The notes under the pieces were generated by a model. That model worked only from the letters and a program-made list of their open reading frames with translations. It ran no database searches and was not told the DNA's origin. Below, in pieces: positions 8,220 through 17,561 of a stretch of DNA of 64,000 nucleotides; position 1 is the first letter of the stretch; every line of letters begins with the position of its first letter. The translations under genes and the position numbers were made by a program. The DNA is from JABGQS01 sp963666505 (lineage in GTDB: Bacteria; Bacillota; Clostridia; Christensenellales; SZUA-584): the NCBI GenBank assembly GCA_963666505.2, contig CAXXXL010000003.1, forward strand, positions 186,001-250,000, given 5' to 3'.

Positions 8220-9326
8220 ATGTACGAGAAGCACACAAAAAGACGAATCACCAAAAAAGCCTTATTTGTTTTTTCAAGCATTTTCATTGCTCTTGCGGTG
8301 CTTGTCACCGGCATTATTCTCATAACAAGCAAAAAAGACCTTAGCGATACTGTTATTTCACTTCCTTTCAGCGATTCTGATAGCTATGTTACGGCAGGCA
8401 GCTATATCGTTTATACAGAAGAAGATTATTTAAAATGTGTTAATAGCTCTGGTTCTGAAGTGTGGCAGATTCATCTTCTATCTTCGGGTCTTGAGTTGAC
8501 CTCCCATAAAAACAAGATCGCCGCAGCTGGAAACGAACTTTTGCAGGTCTTAGATTCACAAGGCAAACAGTATTTTACGACAAAAGTCATAGGAGACATA
8601 CTCTCTGCCCGTGTCTGCGACAATAAGGCTGCGGTGTATGTTCAGCAGAAACTAGCCGAAGATACTTTGTCTTATTTGTTTGTATTCGATATGTCGGGAA
8701 ACAATATATACGAGCTTGACGTCACTGACAAATACATACTCGACTACGGATTCGACTATAACAGCGACCTTCTATATCTTCTGGAGCTTGATACTACGGG
8801 CGTTGTTCCTATATCAAGGATCTCTACATACCGTCCGGAAACCCAGTCGATGACCGGCGTAAAAGAGCTCAAAGACCAGTTGATAAAAAGCATTTATATT
8901 ATCGACGGTACCGTATATGCGCTCGGCACCAACCAACTGATAAAGTATACTTCCCTTGGCGAGAACGAAAAAGAAATCGTCGTGTACGGCTGGATGCTGG
9001 AAGATTTTTTCCTTCTTAACCAGTCCGATCCTAGGTTTGTATATATTCCAAGCAACACAGATGCGAACGGTATCAATATAGTGCGAATCATACGTTCTAA
9101 CGGTAGTGAAGTGTCTATAAACCTTCCGCCGGATGTTTTCAGTGTTATCTATATGCAGGAAAAAGTCTATTGCTTTACAGGAACGACTATATATACCTAT
9201 ACGAGCAGCGGAAAGTTCCTGCGCAGTCTTACTCTGCCAATCGAAATCGACGATGCGGACAGTGCTTTTGAAGGATATGTGATCATTAAAGCGGACGGAG
9301 CAGTATCCCTGCTGCCGCTTTCATAG
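8220..9326 (+). CDS. membrane-anchored DUF5711-like protein
   Basis: A 368-residue protein with a basic N-terminus, one membrane helix at about 14-36 and an outward C-terminal domain of repeated short beta strands (for example AGSYIVYTEEDYLKC, GNELLQVLDSQG). This fits an eight- or seven-bladed beta-propeller-like fold and the clostridial DUF5711 family. It is followed 18 bases later by a CvpA protein, a frequent arrangement in Clostridia as far as I know. Molecular function unknown; a cell-envelope role is inferred from the neighbour. Confidence 0.7.
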   Translation: MYEKHTKRRITKKALFVFSSIFIALAVLVTGIILITSKKDLSDTVISLPFSDSDSYVTAGSYIVYTEEDYLKCVNSSGSEVWQIHLLSSGLELTSHKNKIAAAGNELLQVLDSQGKQYFTTKVIGDILSARVCDNKAAVYVQQKLAEDTLSYLFVFDMSGNNIYELDVTDKYILDYGFDYNSDLLYLLELDTTGVVPISRISTYRPETQSMTGVKELKDQLIKSIYIIDGTVYALGTNQLIKYTSLGENEKEIVVYGWMLEDFFLLNQSDPRFVYIPSNTDANGINIVRIIRSNGSEVSINLPPDVFSVIYMQEKVYCFTGTTIYTYTSSGKFLRSLTLPIEIDDADSAFEGYVIIKADGAVSLLPLS

Positions 9327-9344
9327 CACCAACGGAGGAAACTT

Positions 9345-10052
9345 ATGAATCTAGTCACATTGTTTCTATTAATTATTATTTGCTTTACGATGCTCGAGGG
9401 CGTCTATCGTGGTTTCATGCACTCTATAATAAACCTTGGCTCATTCTTTTTATCTGTAATTACGTCGTTTATCTTCTCTCCGCTGATATCTTCTGCCGTA
9501 AGGGCAAACGAGCGTATCTTCAGTTTTATGCTCTATTACACGGAAGGGGCGGAAAAAATTGCTGTTTTCAAAGACACAAGCCTGCCAGTTGCAACGATGT
9601 CTGCCGACAAGCTACAAAGCATAATAGCTCAGTCCAACCTCACCGAGCCGTTCAACACACTCATTCATCAGAACGTTACAGCCTCGGCTTTTTCTTCTGA
9701 AGGGCTGACCACTATAGGCGAATATTACAACATGACTATCGTATGCACCGTTCTTAATATTTTATCGTTCCTGCTCATGTTCCTTGTTGCCTACATACTT
9801 TACACATTTGTGCTTGGGCTGATAAATTACACAATTAAATTCCCGGAGCTTCGGCAGTATGACAGATTCTCGGGGGCTTCATTTGGTCTGATCCGCGGGT
9901 TTATGATATGTTTTCTTATTATAATGATAGTGCCGGTCGTTTTTCTTCTACTTCCGGTAGACCAGATTTATGACTATTTCTTGGCATCCAAATTAGGAGT
10001 GTTCTTCTATAACAACAATTTCTTTCTTCATCTTATAAGGGGTGTAGCTTAA
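9345..10052 (+). CDS. cvpA: CvpA family membrane protein
   Basis: A 235-residue protein with N-terminal helices beginning MNLVTLFLLIIICFTMLEG and the family feature of a GxxRGF segment (EGVYRGFMHS), then an extracytoplasmic stretch at about 55-125 and two or three C-terminal helices including a GLIRGFM repeat of the motif. CvpA proteins are conserved inner-membrane proteins of uncertain role, linked to envelope integrity. The start has GGAGG. Two parS sites follow directly after its stop. Confidence 0.8.
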   Translation: MNLVTLFLLIIICFTMLEGVYRGFMHSIINLGSFFLSVITSFIFSPLISSAVRANERIFSFMLYYTEGAEKIAVFKDTSLPVATMSADKLQSIIAQSNLTEPFNTLIHQNVTASAFSSEGLTTIGEYYNMTIVCTVLNILSFLLMFLVAYILYTFVLGLINYTIKFPELRQYDRFSGASFGLIRGFMICFLIIMIVPVVFLLLPVDQIYDYFLASKLGVFFYNNNFFLHLIRGVA

Positions 10053-10062
10053 AAATAATAAT

Positions 10063-10078
10063 TGTTTCACGTGAAACA
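10063..10078. promoter_or_regulatory. parS: parS site 1
   Basis: The perfect palindrome TGTTTCACGTGAAACA matches the consensus ParB-binding site of Bacillota in all 16 bases. It lies 11 bases after the cvpA stop. Confidence 0.95.
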
Positions 10079-10088
10079 CTCTGGTGAT

Positions 10089-10104
10089 TGTTTCACGTGA
10101 AACA
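10089..10104. promoter_or_regulatory. parS: parS site 2
   Basis: A second perfect copy of the 16-bp parS palindrome, 26 bp centre to centre from the first, just beyond the parB stop. Confidence 0.95.
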
Positions 10105-10135
10105 AAAAAGAGGCTCTGATTGCTGCCTCCTTTTT
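10105..10135. terminator. terminator shared by cvpA and parB
   Basis: AAAAAGAGGC pairs with GCCTCCTTTTT (one bulge) around a ten-base loop, with A and T runs on both sides, so it can work for both converging genes. Confidence 0.65.
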
Positions 10136-10146
10136 AATATCTTCAA

Positions 10147-10992
10147 CTATTTTTCTCTGTTTAGAAAGTCATATATGCCTTGTAGTTGCTCTGCATTATA
10201 GTAGCTTATCATTATTTTTCCCTTCTCAAGGTCTCCGGCTATTTTTACTTTTGTTTCAAGCGACGAAGAAAGCTGCTGTTCAGCTGCTTTTATTTCCGGT
10301 TCCAGATAGTGCTTTCTGCTTTCCTTAGGCTGCTTTCTGCTTTTAGCCTTGTTTATCATAGCCTCCGCAGCTCTCACTGAAAGCCCAAGGTTAACGATTA
10401 TTCCTGCAAACCGTATCTTTTCACTGTCGTCCTCAAGCGCAACCAGCGTTCTTGCGTGTCCGCTGGAGAGTTCTGCGTGCGCTACCATCTGCCTTATAGG
10501 CTCCGGCAGATTCAGTAGTCTTAGTGTGTTCGCAACTGCGCTTCTCGATTTTCCAAGTCTTTCTGACAGCTCCTCCTGCGTCAGCTTGTGCTCCTCCATC
10601 AGAAGCTTCATAGCGTCCGCTTCTTCTATTGGGTTCAAATCTTCCCTCTGCAGATTTTCAACCAGCGAAACCTCCATATACTCCCGTTTGGTGTAGTCTT
10701 TAACTACGACAGGCACTTTATTCAACCCCGCCATTCTTGAGGCTCTGTATCTTCTCTCGCCCGCAATTATAATATATCTGCTGCCGCTCTTCTGAACTAT
10801 TATCGGCTGGACAACTCCGTATGTCTTTATTGATTGCGCAAGCTCTCCCAGTTTTTCGTTGTCAAAGGTTTTCCTCGGCTGGTCCATGTTTGGATCAATA
10901 TTATTTACATCAACTTCAAGCACGCTGCCGTTTGCCTGCGTATCGTCCGCTATCAACGCTCCTAATCCTTTACCCAGCCTCTGCTGTTTCAT
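10147..10992 (-). CDS. parB: chromosome-partitioning protein ParB (Spo0J)
   Basis: A 281-residue ParB with the N-terminal CTPase domain (QPRKTFD and the GERRYRAS box), a helix-turn-helix around LTQEELSERLGKSRSAVANT and a C-terminal dimerisation part. It loads at parS, slides as a CTP-gated clamp and recruits SMC to the origin. It starts in a TAATG overlap with parA, so the two are translationally coupled. Its own binding sites lie about 45-85 bases past its stop codon. Confidence 0.97.
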   Translation of the reverse strand: MKQQRLGKGLGALIADDTQANGSVLEVDVNNIDPNMDQPRKTFDNEKLGELAQSIKTYGVVQPIIVQKSGSRYIIIAGERRYRASRMAGLNKVPVVVKDYTKREYMEVSLVENLQREDLNPIEEADAMKLLMEEHKLTQEELSERLGKSRSAVANTLRLLNLPEPIRQMVAHAELSSGHARTLVALEDDSEKIRFAGIIVNLGLSVRAAEAMINKAKSRKQPKESRKHYLEPEIKAAEQQLSSSLETKVKIAGDLEKGKIMISYYNAEQLQGIYDFLNREK

Positions 10993-11768
10993 TATCTTTC
11001 GCCTCCCTCGTCATATTCAAGAACTTCATCCGCAAGGTCATTATAGCATTTTGCTCCGTAACATGCTGCATCATATTTGATCACCGGCAATCCGAAGCTC
11101 GGCGCCTCACCAAGTCTTACGTTTCTTGGTATGATTGTCCTGTATACTTTATCTTTGAAATATTTTTTAACTTCCTCAACCACCTGTATCGAAAGATTTG
11201 TGCGACCGTCGAACATAGTCAGTACAACTCCTTCAACTTCAAGAGACGGGTTCAGCTTTGCTTTGACGAGTTTTATCGTATTTATCAGCTGCCCCAGTCC
11301 CTCCAGCGCATAGTATTCGCACTGTATCGGTACCAGAATCTTGTCCGCAGCTGTCAGTGCATTAAGCGTAATAAGCCCCAGTGACGGCGGGCAGTCCATG
11401 AATATATAATCATAATCATTTCTGATATCCTTGAGTGCGCCTCTCAAAATATGCTCCCGCGCCATTGCAGAAACCATCTCTATCTCTGCACCGACAAGAT
11501 CGATATTAGCAGGTATGATATCCAGCTTTTCTATCATCGTTTTCAAGATAGTGTTGCCGGCCTTTTCGTTGTTCACCAGAATATCATACGAAGAGCGTAT
11601 CAAAGAAGTTTTGTCTATTCCAAGACCGCTTGTAGTGTTTCCCTGCGGGTCGACGTCAATAAGCAGCACCTTTTTGCCTTTTTCCGCAAGGCATGCGCTC
11701 AAATTTACGGCAGTGGTCGTTTTTCCGACTCCGCCTTTTTGATTAGCTATTGCAATAATTTTAGACAT
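10992..11768 (-). CDS. parA: chromosome-partitioning ATPase ParA (Soj)
   Basis: A 258-residue deviant Walker A ATPase: KGGVGKTT at about 10-17, the A' motif DVDPQGN at about 38-44 and DCPPSLG for Walker B. It works with ParB in origin segregation and can regulate DnaA. It is the first gene of the parA-parB pair, about 3 kb from dnaN, in keeping with an origin-proximal position. Unlike many clostridia no noc or rsmG gene sits beside it. Confidence 0.96.
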   Translation of the reverse strand: MSKIIAIANQKGGVGKTTTAVNLSACLAEKGKKVLLIDVDPQGNTTSGLGIDKTSLIRSSYDILVNNEKAGNTILKTMIEKLDIIPANIDLVGAEIEMVSAMAREHILRGALKDIRNDYDYIFMDCPPSLGLITLNALTAADKILVPIQCEYYALEGLGQLINTIKLVKAKLNPSLEVEGVVLTMFDGRTNLSIQVVEEVKKYFKDKVYRTIIPRNVRLGEAPSFGLPVIKYDAACYGAKCYNDLADEVLEYDEGGER

Positions 11769-11917
11769 CCTAAGCCCCCTATATATGTGTAATACAATTA
11801 TAAATCATATTCGAGGCAAATAAAAGTACTCTTTTTGTTTACATAATGTTAATTGCAGTAAGAAAGCCTATGTGATATCATCAGGATATCATCTTTAGTT
11901 ATACGGAAGGATTAAAA

Positions 11918-12616
11918 GTGAAAAAAATACTAGTTATCGGTGATTCTCTTTCAAAGGGCGTCATATTCGATGAAATCAAAAATAAATATGTGCTTTTAAA
12001 GGACAGCTTTATCAACCTGCTTTCCGAAATTACCAGCGCACAGATAATAAACGCTTCCAAGTTCGGCTCAACGGTAAAACAGGGTAAAGTATCTCTTGAA
12101 AGAAAACTTTCACAATGCGATCCAGATATAGTCGTCATAGAGCTTGGAGGAAACGACTGTGATTTTATTTGGGACGATATAGCCAAAGATCCTTCAAAAG
12201 ATCATATACCAAAAACTCCGCTCGAGCTTTTTGAAGAAACAATAAATCAGATGCTCGATTATATATTAGCAACTGGTAAAATTCCGGTTCTTTCCACGCT
12301 TCCCCCGCTCTATGCGGACAGCTATTTTAAATGGGTCACGCAAAACGATACAGAGAAAGGCCTAAGTGTATTAAAATGGCTGCGCGACGTCTGGAGAATT
12401 TATTGGTGGCAGGAAAGATACTCAAACAGTATTCAATACATAGCGAAAAAAAGAAATGTTAAATGCATAGATGTACGCAGAGCTTTTCTCTCCCTAAAAG
12501 AGTTCAACGACTGTATCTGTAAAGACGGAATACATCTTAATAAAAAAGGTCATAAAGTCGTCTTCGACGAAGTTTCAGACTTTATGAAAGAAAACGCTGC
12601 TTATCTTTTGAAATAA
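11918..12616 (+). CDS. SGNH/GDSL-family hydrolase
   Basis: A 232-residue cytoplasmic esterase-type protein. Block I is GDSLSKG with nucleophile serine 10, block III GGND at 77-80 and block V DGIHLN with histidine 206, so the catalytic set is complete. No signal peptide. The start is GTG with GGAAGG upstream. The stop overlaps the start of the next gene (TAATG). Substrate unknown: lipids or acetylated sugars are typical for the family. Confidence 0.85.
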   Translation: MKKILVIGDSLSKGVIFDEIKNKYVLLKDSFINLLSEITSAQIINASKFGSTVKQGKVSLERKLSQCDPDIVVIELGGNDCDFIWDDIAKDPSKDHIPKTPLELFEETINQMLDYILATGKIPVLSTLPPLYADSYFKWVTQNDTEKGLSVLKWLRDVWRIYWWQERYSNSIQYIAKKRNVKCIDVRRAFLSLKEFNDCICKDGIHLNKKGHKVVFDEVSDFMKENAAYLLK

Positions 12617-13332
12617 TGAAGCTTAATCTATCAAAAAAACAGGTCGTCTGGCTAAGCGTACTCTTGTCTATTCTCGCTGCTCTTGTTGCGCTGTATTATA
12701 TAGGCAGGTCATTTGGCTTGTTTACGGTTTTTGAGTCTCAGGAAAGTTTTAAGGAATACGTTTCATCCTTCGGACCTCTGGCGCCGCTAATATTCTTTAT
12801 AATACAATTTCTTCAGGTAATCGTCTCTCCGATCCCTGGCAACATAACAACTCTTGCTGGCGGCATTATGTTCGGTTTTGCCAAGGGCTTCATCATTTCT
12901 GTCACTGCTGTCTTTCTTGGCTCGGTATGCGCTTTTCTTCTCGGCAAGAAATTCGGCCGTCCTTTAGTTGAACGTATAGTCGGTAAAAAAACAATAGACA
13001 AATACATGGTAAGCGTATCTTCCAGGCAGAAGATAGTGCTTTTTCTTATGTTTCTTTTTCCGTTTTTTCCGGATGACATGCTCTGTCTAATTGCCGGAAT
13101 GTCAGCAATGCGGCTTCCATATTTTTCTATATTAGTGTTGGTGACACGCCCATGGGGACTTCTTTTTTCAGCGCTTCTTGGTGCCGGAATGATATCAATA
13201 CCTATTTGGGCATGGGGCATTATTGCCTCCGTAGTTATAGTACTGTTCGTTTTTTCTATAAAATACGCCCCTCAGATAGAAGAGCGTACAAAACTTCTAA
13301 TAGACAAAATAGCAAAGCATTTTACTAGATAG
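12616..13332 (+). CDS. TVP38/TMEM64 (VTT domain) membrane protein
   Basis: A 238-residue protein with about six helices. The central part from about residue 60 carries family landmarks: a PGNITTLAGGIMFG re-entrant segment and the FPFFPDDMLCLIAGMS stretch. The family is related to DedA proteins and VMP1/TMEM41 scramblases and is tied to lipid transport or envelope stress. It is coupled to the upstream SGNH hydrolase. Its last eight bases overlap the 3' end of convergent dnaN. Confidence 0.85.
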   Translation: MKLNLSKKQVVWLSVLLSILAALVALYYIGRSFGLFTVFESQESFKEYVSSFGPLAPLIFFIIQFLQVIVSPIPGNITTLAGGIMFGFAKGFIISVTAVFLGSVCAFLLGKKFGRPLVERIVGKKTIDKYMVSVSSRQKIVLFLMFLFPFFPDDMLCLIAGMSAMRLPYFSILVLVTRPWGLLFSALLGAGMISIPIWAWGIIASVVIVLFVFSIKYAPQIEERTKLLIDKIAKHFTR

Positions 13333-14431
13333 TGTTGTTTGTCTTAACAGGTAATACCATATATAGATAACTGCTTCCACTTACCGGTCTTATAACGCAC
13401 GGGCTTATTGAAGTATTCAAATCAAACACCACTTCATCGTCTTCAACCTCTTTTAGCACATCAAGAAGATATCTGGAGTTAAATGCAATATCAAGGTTTT
13501 TGCCTGTAAGGTCTATGTCAAGCTCTTCCCTTGCCGCTCCTACCTCCGAATTAGAAGTGATGGTCAGCGCATTTCCGTCAATGTTCAGATTCACAACATT
13601 TGTTTTTGTCTGCCGTGCAAGTATGCTTGCCCTCTCCAAGCTGTTGTGAAGTTCCATCCTGTTTACAATAAACCGGATTTCAAAGCTTTCAGGTATAATA
13701 TTCTTATACTTAATATAATCTCCCTGCAGCATCCTTGTGTTTATCTGTGTATCATCACAAACTATGCTCAGCATCCTGTCGCTAAAATATAGCTTAACCA
13801 TTGATTCATCGGACGGAAGTATTCTTGCAGCTTCTCTCATCGATTTTGCGGGAACTATCACTTCCCTGTGTTCTATGCTGCTGTTTATCTTTTCTTCTCT
13901 CACAGCCAGTCTGTAGCCGTCCAGAGCCACCATTCTTGTCTTGTCCTTCTCGATTTCAACAAGAATTCCCGTAAGTATTGGTTTGTCTTCGCTTATAGAC
14001 GTTGCAAAAACAGTCTGGTCTATCATAGATATCATATCTTTTGCGAACATCTGTATTACGTTTGTTGCATCATATTCCGGAAAATCCGGGTAATTATCCG
14101 CATCCATATAGAAAAGCGTGGTTTGTGAGTGTCCGCATTCCATAAAAACTTTATTGTCTTTTGTATACATAGTCAGCTCGCAGTCTTCAAACTTCGCCAA
14201 TATCTCGCTTAAAAGCCTTGCAGGAAGTACAAAACTTCCCTCTTCAATAACAACAGCTCTTGTGCTGTTTTTTATTGACAGCGTATCATCGCTGCCGTAT
14301 AGTACAACATTGTTTTCTTCGGTGCTGAAAAGTATACCCTCCAGTATATAAACCGGGGATTTAACAGCGACAGCCTTACTAACTATGTTCACGCTTCTTT
14401 GAAGCTCGCTTTTCTGGCAAACTATCCTCAT
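13325..14431 (-). CDS. dnaN: DNA polymerase III beta sliding clamp
   Basis: A 368-residue protein beginning MRIVCQKSELQRSVNIVSKAV, with three clamp domains of about 120 residues each and the C-terminal family ending around VLPVKTNN. Dimers encircle DNA and tether the replicative polymerase. It lies downstream of dnaA on the same strand with a 240-base gap that holds origin-like sequences. recF and gyrB, which usually follow dnaN, are absent; an unrelated membrane gene converges instead. Confidence 0.97.
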   Translation of the reverse strand: MRIVCQKSELQRSVNIVSKAVAVKSPVYILEGILFSTEENNVVLYGSDDTLSIKNSTRAVVIEEGSFVLPARLLSEILAKFEDCELTMYTKDNKVFMECGHSQTTLFYMDADNYPDFPEYDATNVIQMFAKDMISMIDQTVFATSISEDKPILTGILVEIEKDKTRMVALDGYRLAVREEKINSSIEHREVIVPAKSMREAARILPSDESMVKLYFSDRMLSIVCDDTQINTRMLQGDYIKYKNIIPESFEIRFIVNRMELHNSLERASILARQTKTNVVNLNIDGNALTITSNSEVGAAREELDIDLTGKNLDIAFNSRYLLDVLKEVEDDEVVFDLNTSISPCVIRPVSGSSYLYMVLPVKTNNTI

Positions 14432-14671
14432 AATGTATCTCCTTTACATGTGTTTTACAATAATGTTTACTATTACAGATTTAGTAGTATTAGTAACAGT
14501 AGTATATGTTTATAACGTGGATAAGTCTTTTTATGCGCTCCATATCTTAAAATACCGCGTGTATAAAATGCTGCTTCATCATGCAAAATAAGTTCATGTT
14601 TTGTTCATATCGTGTGTAAACCTTTTTTTAATGGACGATATTTCAAAAAAACAAAGCAGCAGTCTTTCCAC
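14432..14671. other. dnaA-dnaN intergenic region, candidate origin unwinding element
   Basis: From 14482 to 14505 the plus strand reads in triplets TAG TAG TAT TAG TAA CAG TAG TAT, like the DnaA-trio element of bacterial unwinding regions. Eleven bases further, at 14516-14524, lies CGTGGATAA, the complement of TTATCCACG, one base off the consensus DnaA box. The trios point away from the box in the 3'-GAT-5' sense expected for DnaA loading on one strand. The rest is AT-rich. Only one good box is seen here. Confidence 0.55.
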
Positions 14672-16027
14672 CTATTCCCGCAAACTTGTTACAAAGTCAT
14701 CCACAAGTGTTTTTACATCTATTTTTGTTTCCATTTCCTTCACAATTTTTTCGTATGCGTGCTTTACAGTAGTATGGTCGCTTTTTCCGTAAAGCTCTGC
14801 GATGGACTGATATGACATATCACACAGCTTTCGTGTAAGATACATAGCGATCTGGCGGGGATATGCTATGCTTTGATTCTTTTTATTGCTGACGATCTCA
14901 TCCTCAGAGATCTCGTAATACTCACATATAAGCTGCAAAATATGGCTTGGTGATATCTTTTTATTAGTAGTTGTAGTGAGAAAATCACGTATAGCTATTT
15001 CTGCCTCTACGAGATTCGGCGATTTTCCGTTCAATATAGTATATGCGATAATTTTATTCAGCGCTCCTTCAAGCGAGCGTATGTTTGAAGATACCTTTGT
15101 TGCGATAAGGTCTAGTATCTCCGGGCTTACTTCGCATTTAAGCGCATCTTTACTGGTGATATCTTTAACTTTGCGCTGGAGTATGGCAAGCTTTGTTTCA
15201 TAGTTTGGCGGCTGTATATCTGCTATAAGCCCGCCTTCAAATCTTGAACGCAGCCGCTCTTCGAGTTTGGACATCTCTTTTGGCGGCTTATCCGAAGTAA
15301 GTATGATCTGTTTGCCATTCTCATAAAGCTCGTTGAACGTATGGAAAAACTCTTCCTGTGTGCTCTCTTTGCCGGCGATGAATTGTATATCGTCTATAAG
15401 AAGAACGTCCGCTTTTCTATATCTTACTCTAAAATCCTCCGTTTTAGCGGTACGTATTGCATTTATAAGCTCGTTTAAAAACGGCTCGCTTTTAACAAAA
15501 ACGACAGTTGCCTTGTTGTTCGTTTGTTTTATATGGCTGGCAACAGCTTGCATAAGATGTGTTTTGCCAAGACCTGTTTTTCCGTAAATAAAAAGCGGGT
15601 TATACGATTGCCCGGGCTGGTCGGCAACAGCTCTGGCGGCAGCGTGAGCAAACTCGTTGGAGCTGCCCACAACGAAAGTATCAAATGTGTATGTAGGGTT
15701 CAGCGATGAATCATTGTTTTCATGAACCGGCTCTTCGGGCGGCTGTTGTGCAATCTCTATCTGGTCGCTCTCTAATAGCACAATGCTTATCTCTTCTTCT
15801 TCGTGTCCAAGCAGCTGAACGGCTGCAGAAAGAGCGCTGCTGAGTTGTTCGAAGTATTTTTTCTCTATCAGGTCTTTGTGGACGGAGTTCTGTGTCTGAA
15901 AATAATAGACGGTGCCGTCTCTTCGTATGGGCAAGAGGGACTTTATCCAGGTGTCATATTTAAAACCGGCAAGTTCCTGCTTTAAAATCTCTAATGCTTT
16001 TTCCCAAATGTTATTAAAAGTTTCCAT
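14672..16027 (-). CDS. dnaA: chromosomal replication initiator DnaA
   Basis: The 451-residue protein has domain I (METFNNIWEKALEILKQ), a short acidic linker, an AAA+ domain with GKTGLGKTHL and the DDIQF Walker B, and the domain IV DNA-binding helix-turn-helix ending with the DHTTVKHAYEKI signature. I start at the ATG at 16027, which matches the family N-terminus and has AAAGG upstream; a longer frame adds thirteen residues without support. It initiates replication at boxes on either side of the gene. Confidence 0.97.
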   Translation of the reverse strand: METFNNIWEKALEILKQELAGFKYDTWIKSLLPIRRDGTVYYFQTQNSVHKDLIEKKYFEQLSSALSAAVQLLGHEEEEISIVLLESDQIEIAQQPPEEPVHENNDSSLNPTYTFDTFVVGSSNEFAHAAARAVADQPGQSYNPLFIYGKTGLGKTHLMQAVASHIKQTNNKATVVFVKSEPFLNELINAIRTAKTEDFRVRYRKADVLLIDDIQFIAGKESTQEEFFHTFNELYENGKQIILTSDKPPKEMSKLEERLRSRFEGGLIADIQPPNYETKLAILQRKVKDITSKDALKCEVSPEILDLIATKVSSNIRSLEGALNKIIAYTILNGKSPNLVEAEIAIRDFLTTTTNKKISPSHILQLICEYYEISEDEIVSNKKNQSIAYPRQIAMYLTRKLCDMSYQSIAELYGKSDHTTVKHAYEKIVKEMETKIDVKTLVDDFVTSLRE

Positions 16028-16352
16028 GCCCAGCAACCTTTGTGTGAATTTAGCGGTAAAATGCACCAGACAAACTTAATCCGATGTGTGTACACGAATA
16101 CATCACGAACAATGCTGCTTCGATCCACGAACCCATCCACATTGTGTGGATAACACTAATACCCCTAGCAGGATTATTCTATCATTTTCGAACGCTGTCT
16201 TCAAGTTGCAAAAGTATTAAATAAGCGCCCCGGCCAACATAAAACGATGTTAGCTTATAATAAGGCAAAAAACGGACTTTTAAGTTCTTAAACCGGAAAA
16301 AGAATAAAAAAAGGACCCCCTATAATGAGAATAAGGTGTGCACAATTCGTAT
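16028..16352. other. dnaA upstream region with DnaA boxes
   Basis: A perfect DnaA box TGTGGATAA lies at 16145-16153. Three bases away is an inverted imperfect partner, CCATCCACA at 16133-16141, and CGATCCACG sits at 16121-16129. The stretch also holds the dnaA promoter, not assigned with confidence. No gene is seen, in particular no rpmH, which normally diverges from dnaA in Bacillota. Confidence 0.6.
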
Positions 16353-17561
16353 CTATTGAAAGACCCGCCTTGCAACAACAAAATTGCGGTCGTAATATCC
16401 GCTCATGTCGCTTATCTTTACACATCCACAGCTGGAGCTTGCGTGTATGAAACTATCGTCTCCAAGATAAATGCCGGTGTGGCTTATGCTGGAAGACGAA
16501 TCGGACTTGAAGAACAACAGATCCCCGGGTTCAATATCGCTGCGGTCTATCTGTTCCCAGCCTGATACTTTGGAAAAACCGCTTGCGCTGTATCTGCTGG
16601 TCGACACACCCATATACTTCAGAACGTAATATACAAATCCGGAACAGTCAAAGGTGCTTGGTCCTTCTGTAGAATAAACATATTTCTTGCCAAGCTGCTC
16701 TTTTGCAAACGCAAGCATTTTTTCAACATCGTCAGCTTCATCAATTGCAGCGTCCGAATCTGTGTTGTCCTGACTCTGCTGGCTTGAATCGAAAGCCTTT
16801 GCGTCGTCAGAATAGAGCACAGCTCTTGTGTTTTTGCCTGCTATGCCGTCAGATTTAAGATCATTTTGATTCTGAAACTCTTTGAGTGCACTTGTTGTTA
16901 CCGATCCGAAATATCCTGTAATGCTCTCATAGGTATAGTAGCCAAGTTCTTGCAGGCGTCTCTGCAGGGCTTCAACATCCGCTCCCCTGTCGCCCGGATA
17001 CAGACAAAAATATTTTGCGTTGCCCGAATAAAGCAGGTTTAATGTCTGCGGCCCTGCAATACCGTCTTCGATAAGGTCATTTGTTCTTTGGAAACGCGTT
17101 ACTGCTGTTGTTGTTACAGGACCGTAAAATCCTGTTATACTGGGGTAATCGTAATATTCAAGACTTTTTAGCGCCTGTTGCAGCTTTTCAATCTCTGTTC
17201 CCTTGTCTCCGGGATAAAAAGTGCCCACAACTACATCGTCATCCTCGACAAAACGATCGCTCGGTATGCTGTATCCTTTACCCATAAGCATCGCAAGCGT
17301 CTGCGGCCCTGCTTTTCCATCCACAATAAGCCCTTTGTCGCTTTGATAATCTATTACTGCCTGCTGAGTTATTGTGCCGAAATATCCGGTGGACGATGAA
17401 TCGAAATATCCAAGCTCTTTTAGTTTGTCCTGCAGTTCTTTAACGTATTTATCTTCATCACCCAGCTTTAGGATCTCAAAGCGCTCGGCTGCAAGTGCGC
17501 TGAGTGGAAAAATGCATATTATTAACACGAGTGTAATAAGAAATAATGCCCGCTTGAACAT
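16353..17561 (-). CDS. secreted NlpC/P60 peptidoglycan hydrolase with three PG-binding domains
   Basis: A 402-residue exported protein: signal peptide 1-25 (cleavage near LSALA-A), then three PG_binding_1 repeats at about 30-95, 115-170 and 185-250, each with a GYFG or GFYG core and a GPQTL or GKNTR end, an acidic linker, and a C-terminal NlpC/P60 domain from about 285. The catalytic cysteine is in FDCSGF (about 306) and a histidine in SHTGIYLG (about 351). It probably cleaves stem peptides in the wall. The ATG at 17561 has AAAGGG upstream. Its position within the origin region is unusual. Confidence 0.92.
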   Translation of the reverse strand: MFKRALFLITLVLIICIFPLSALAAERFEILKLGDEDKYVKELQDKLKELGYFDSSSTGYFGTITQQAVIDYQSDKGLIVDGKAGPQTLAMLMGKGYSIPSDRFVEDDDVVVGTFYPGDKGTEIEKLQQALKSLEYYDYPSITGFYGPVTTTAVTRFQRTNDLIEDGIAGPQTLNLLYSGNAKYFCLYPGDRGADVEALQRRLQELGYYTYESITGYFGSVTTSALKEFQNQNDLKSDGIAGKNTRAVLYSDDAKAFDSSQQSQDNTDSDAAIDEADDVEKMLAFAKEQLGKKYVYSTEGPSTFDCSGFVYYVLKYMGVSTSRYSASGFSKVSGWEQIDRSDIEPGDLLFFKSDSSSSISHTGIYLGDDSFIHASSSCGCVKISDMSGYYDRNFVVARRVFQ

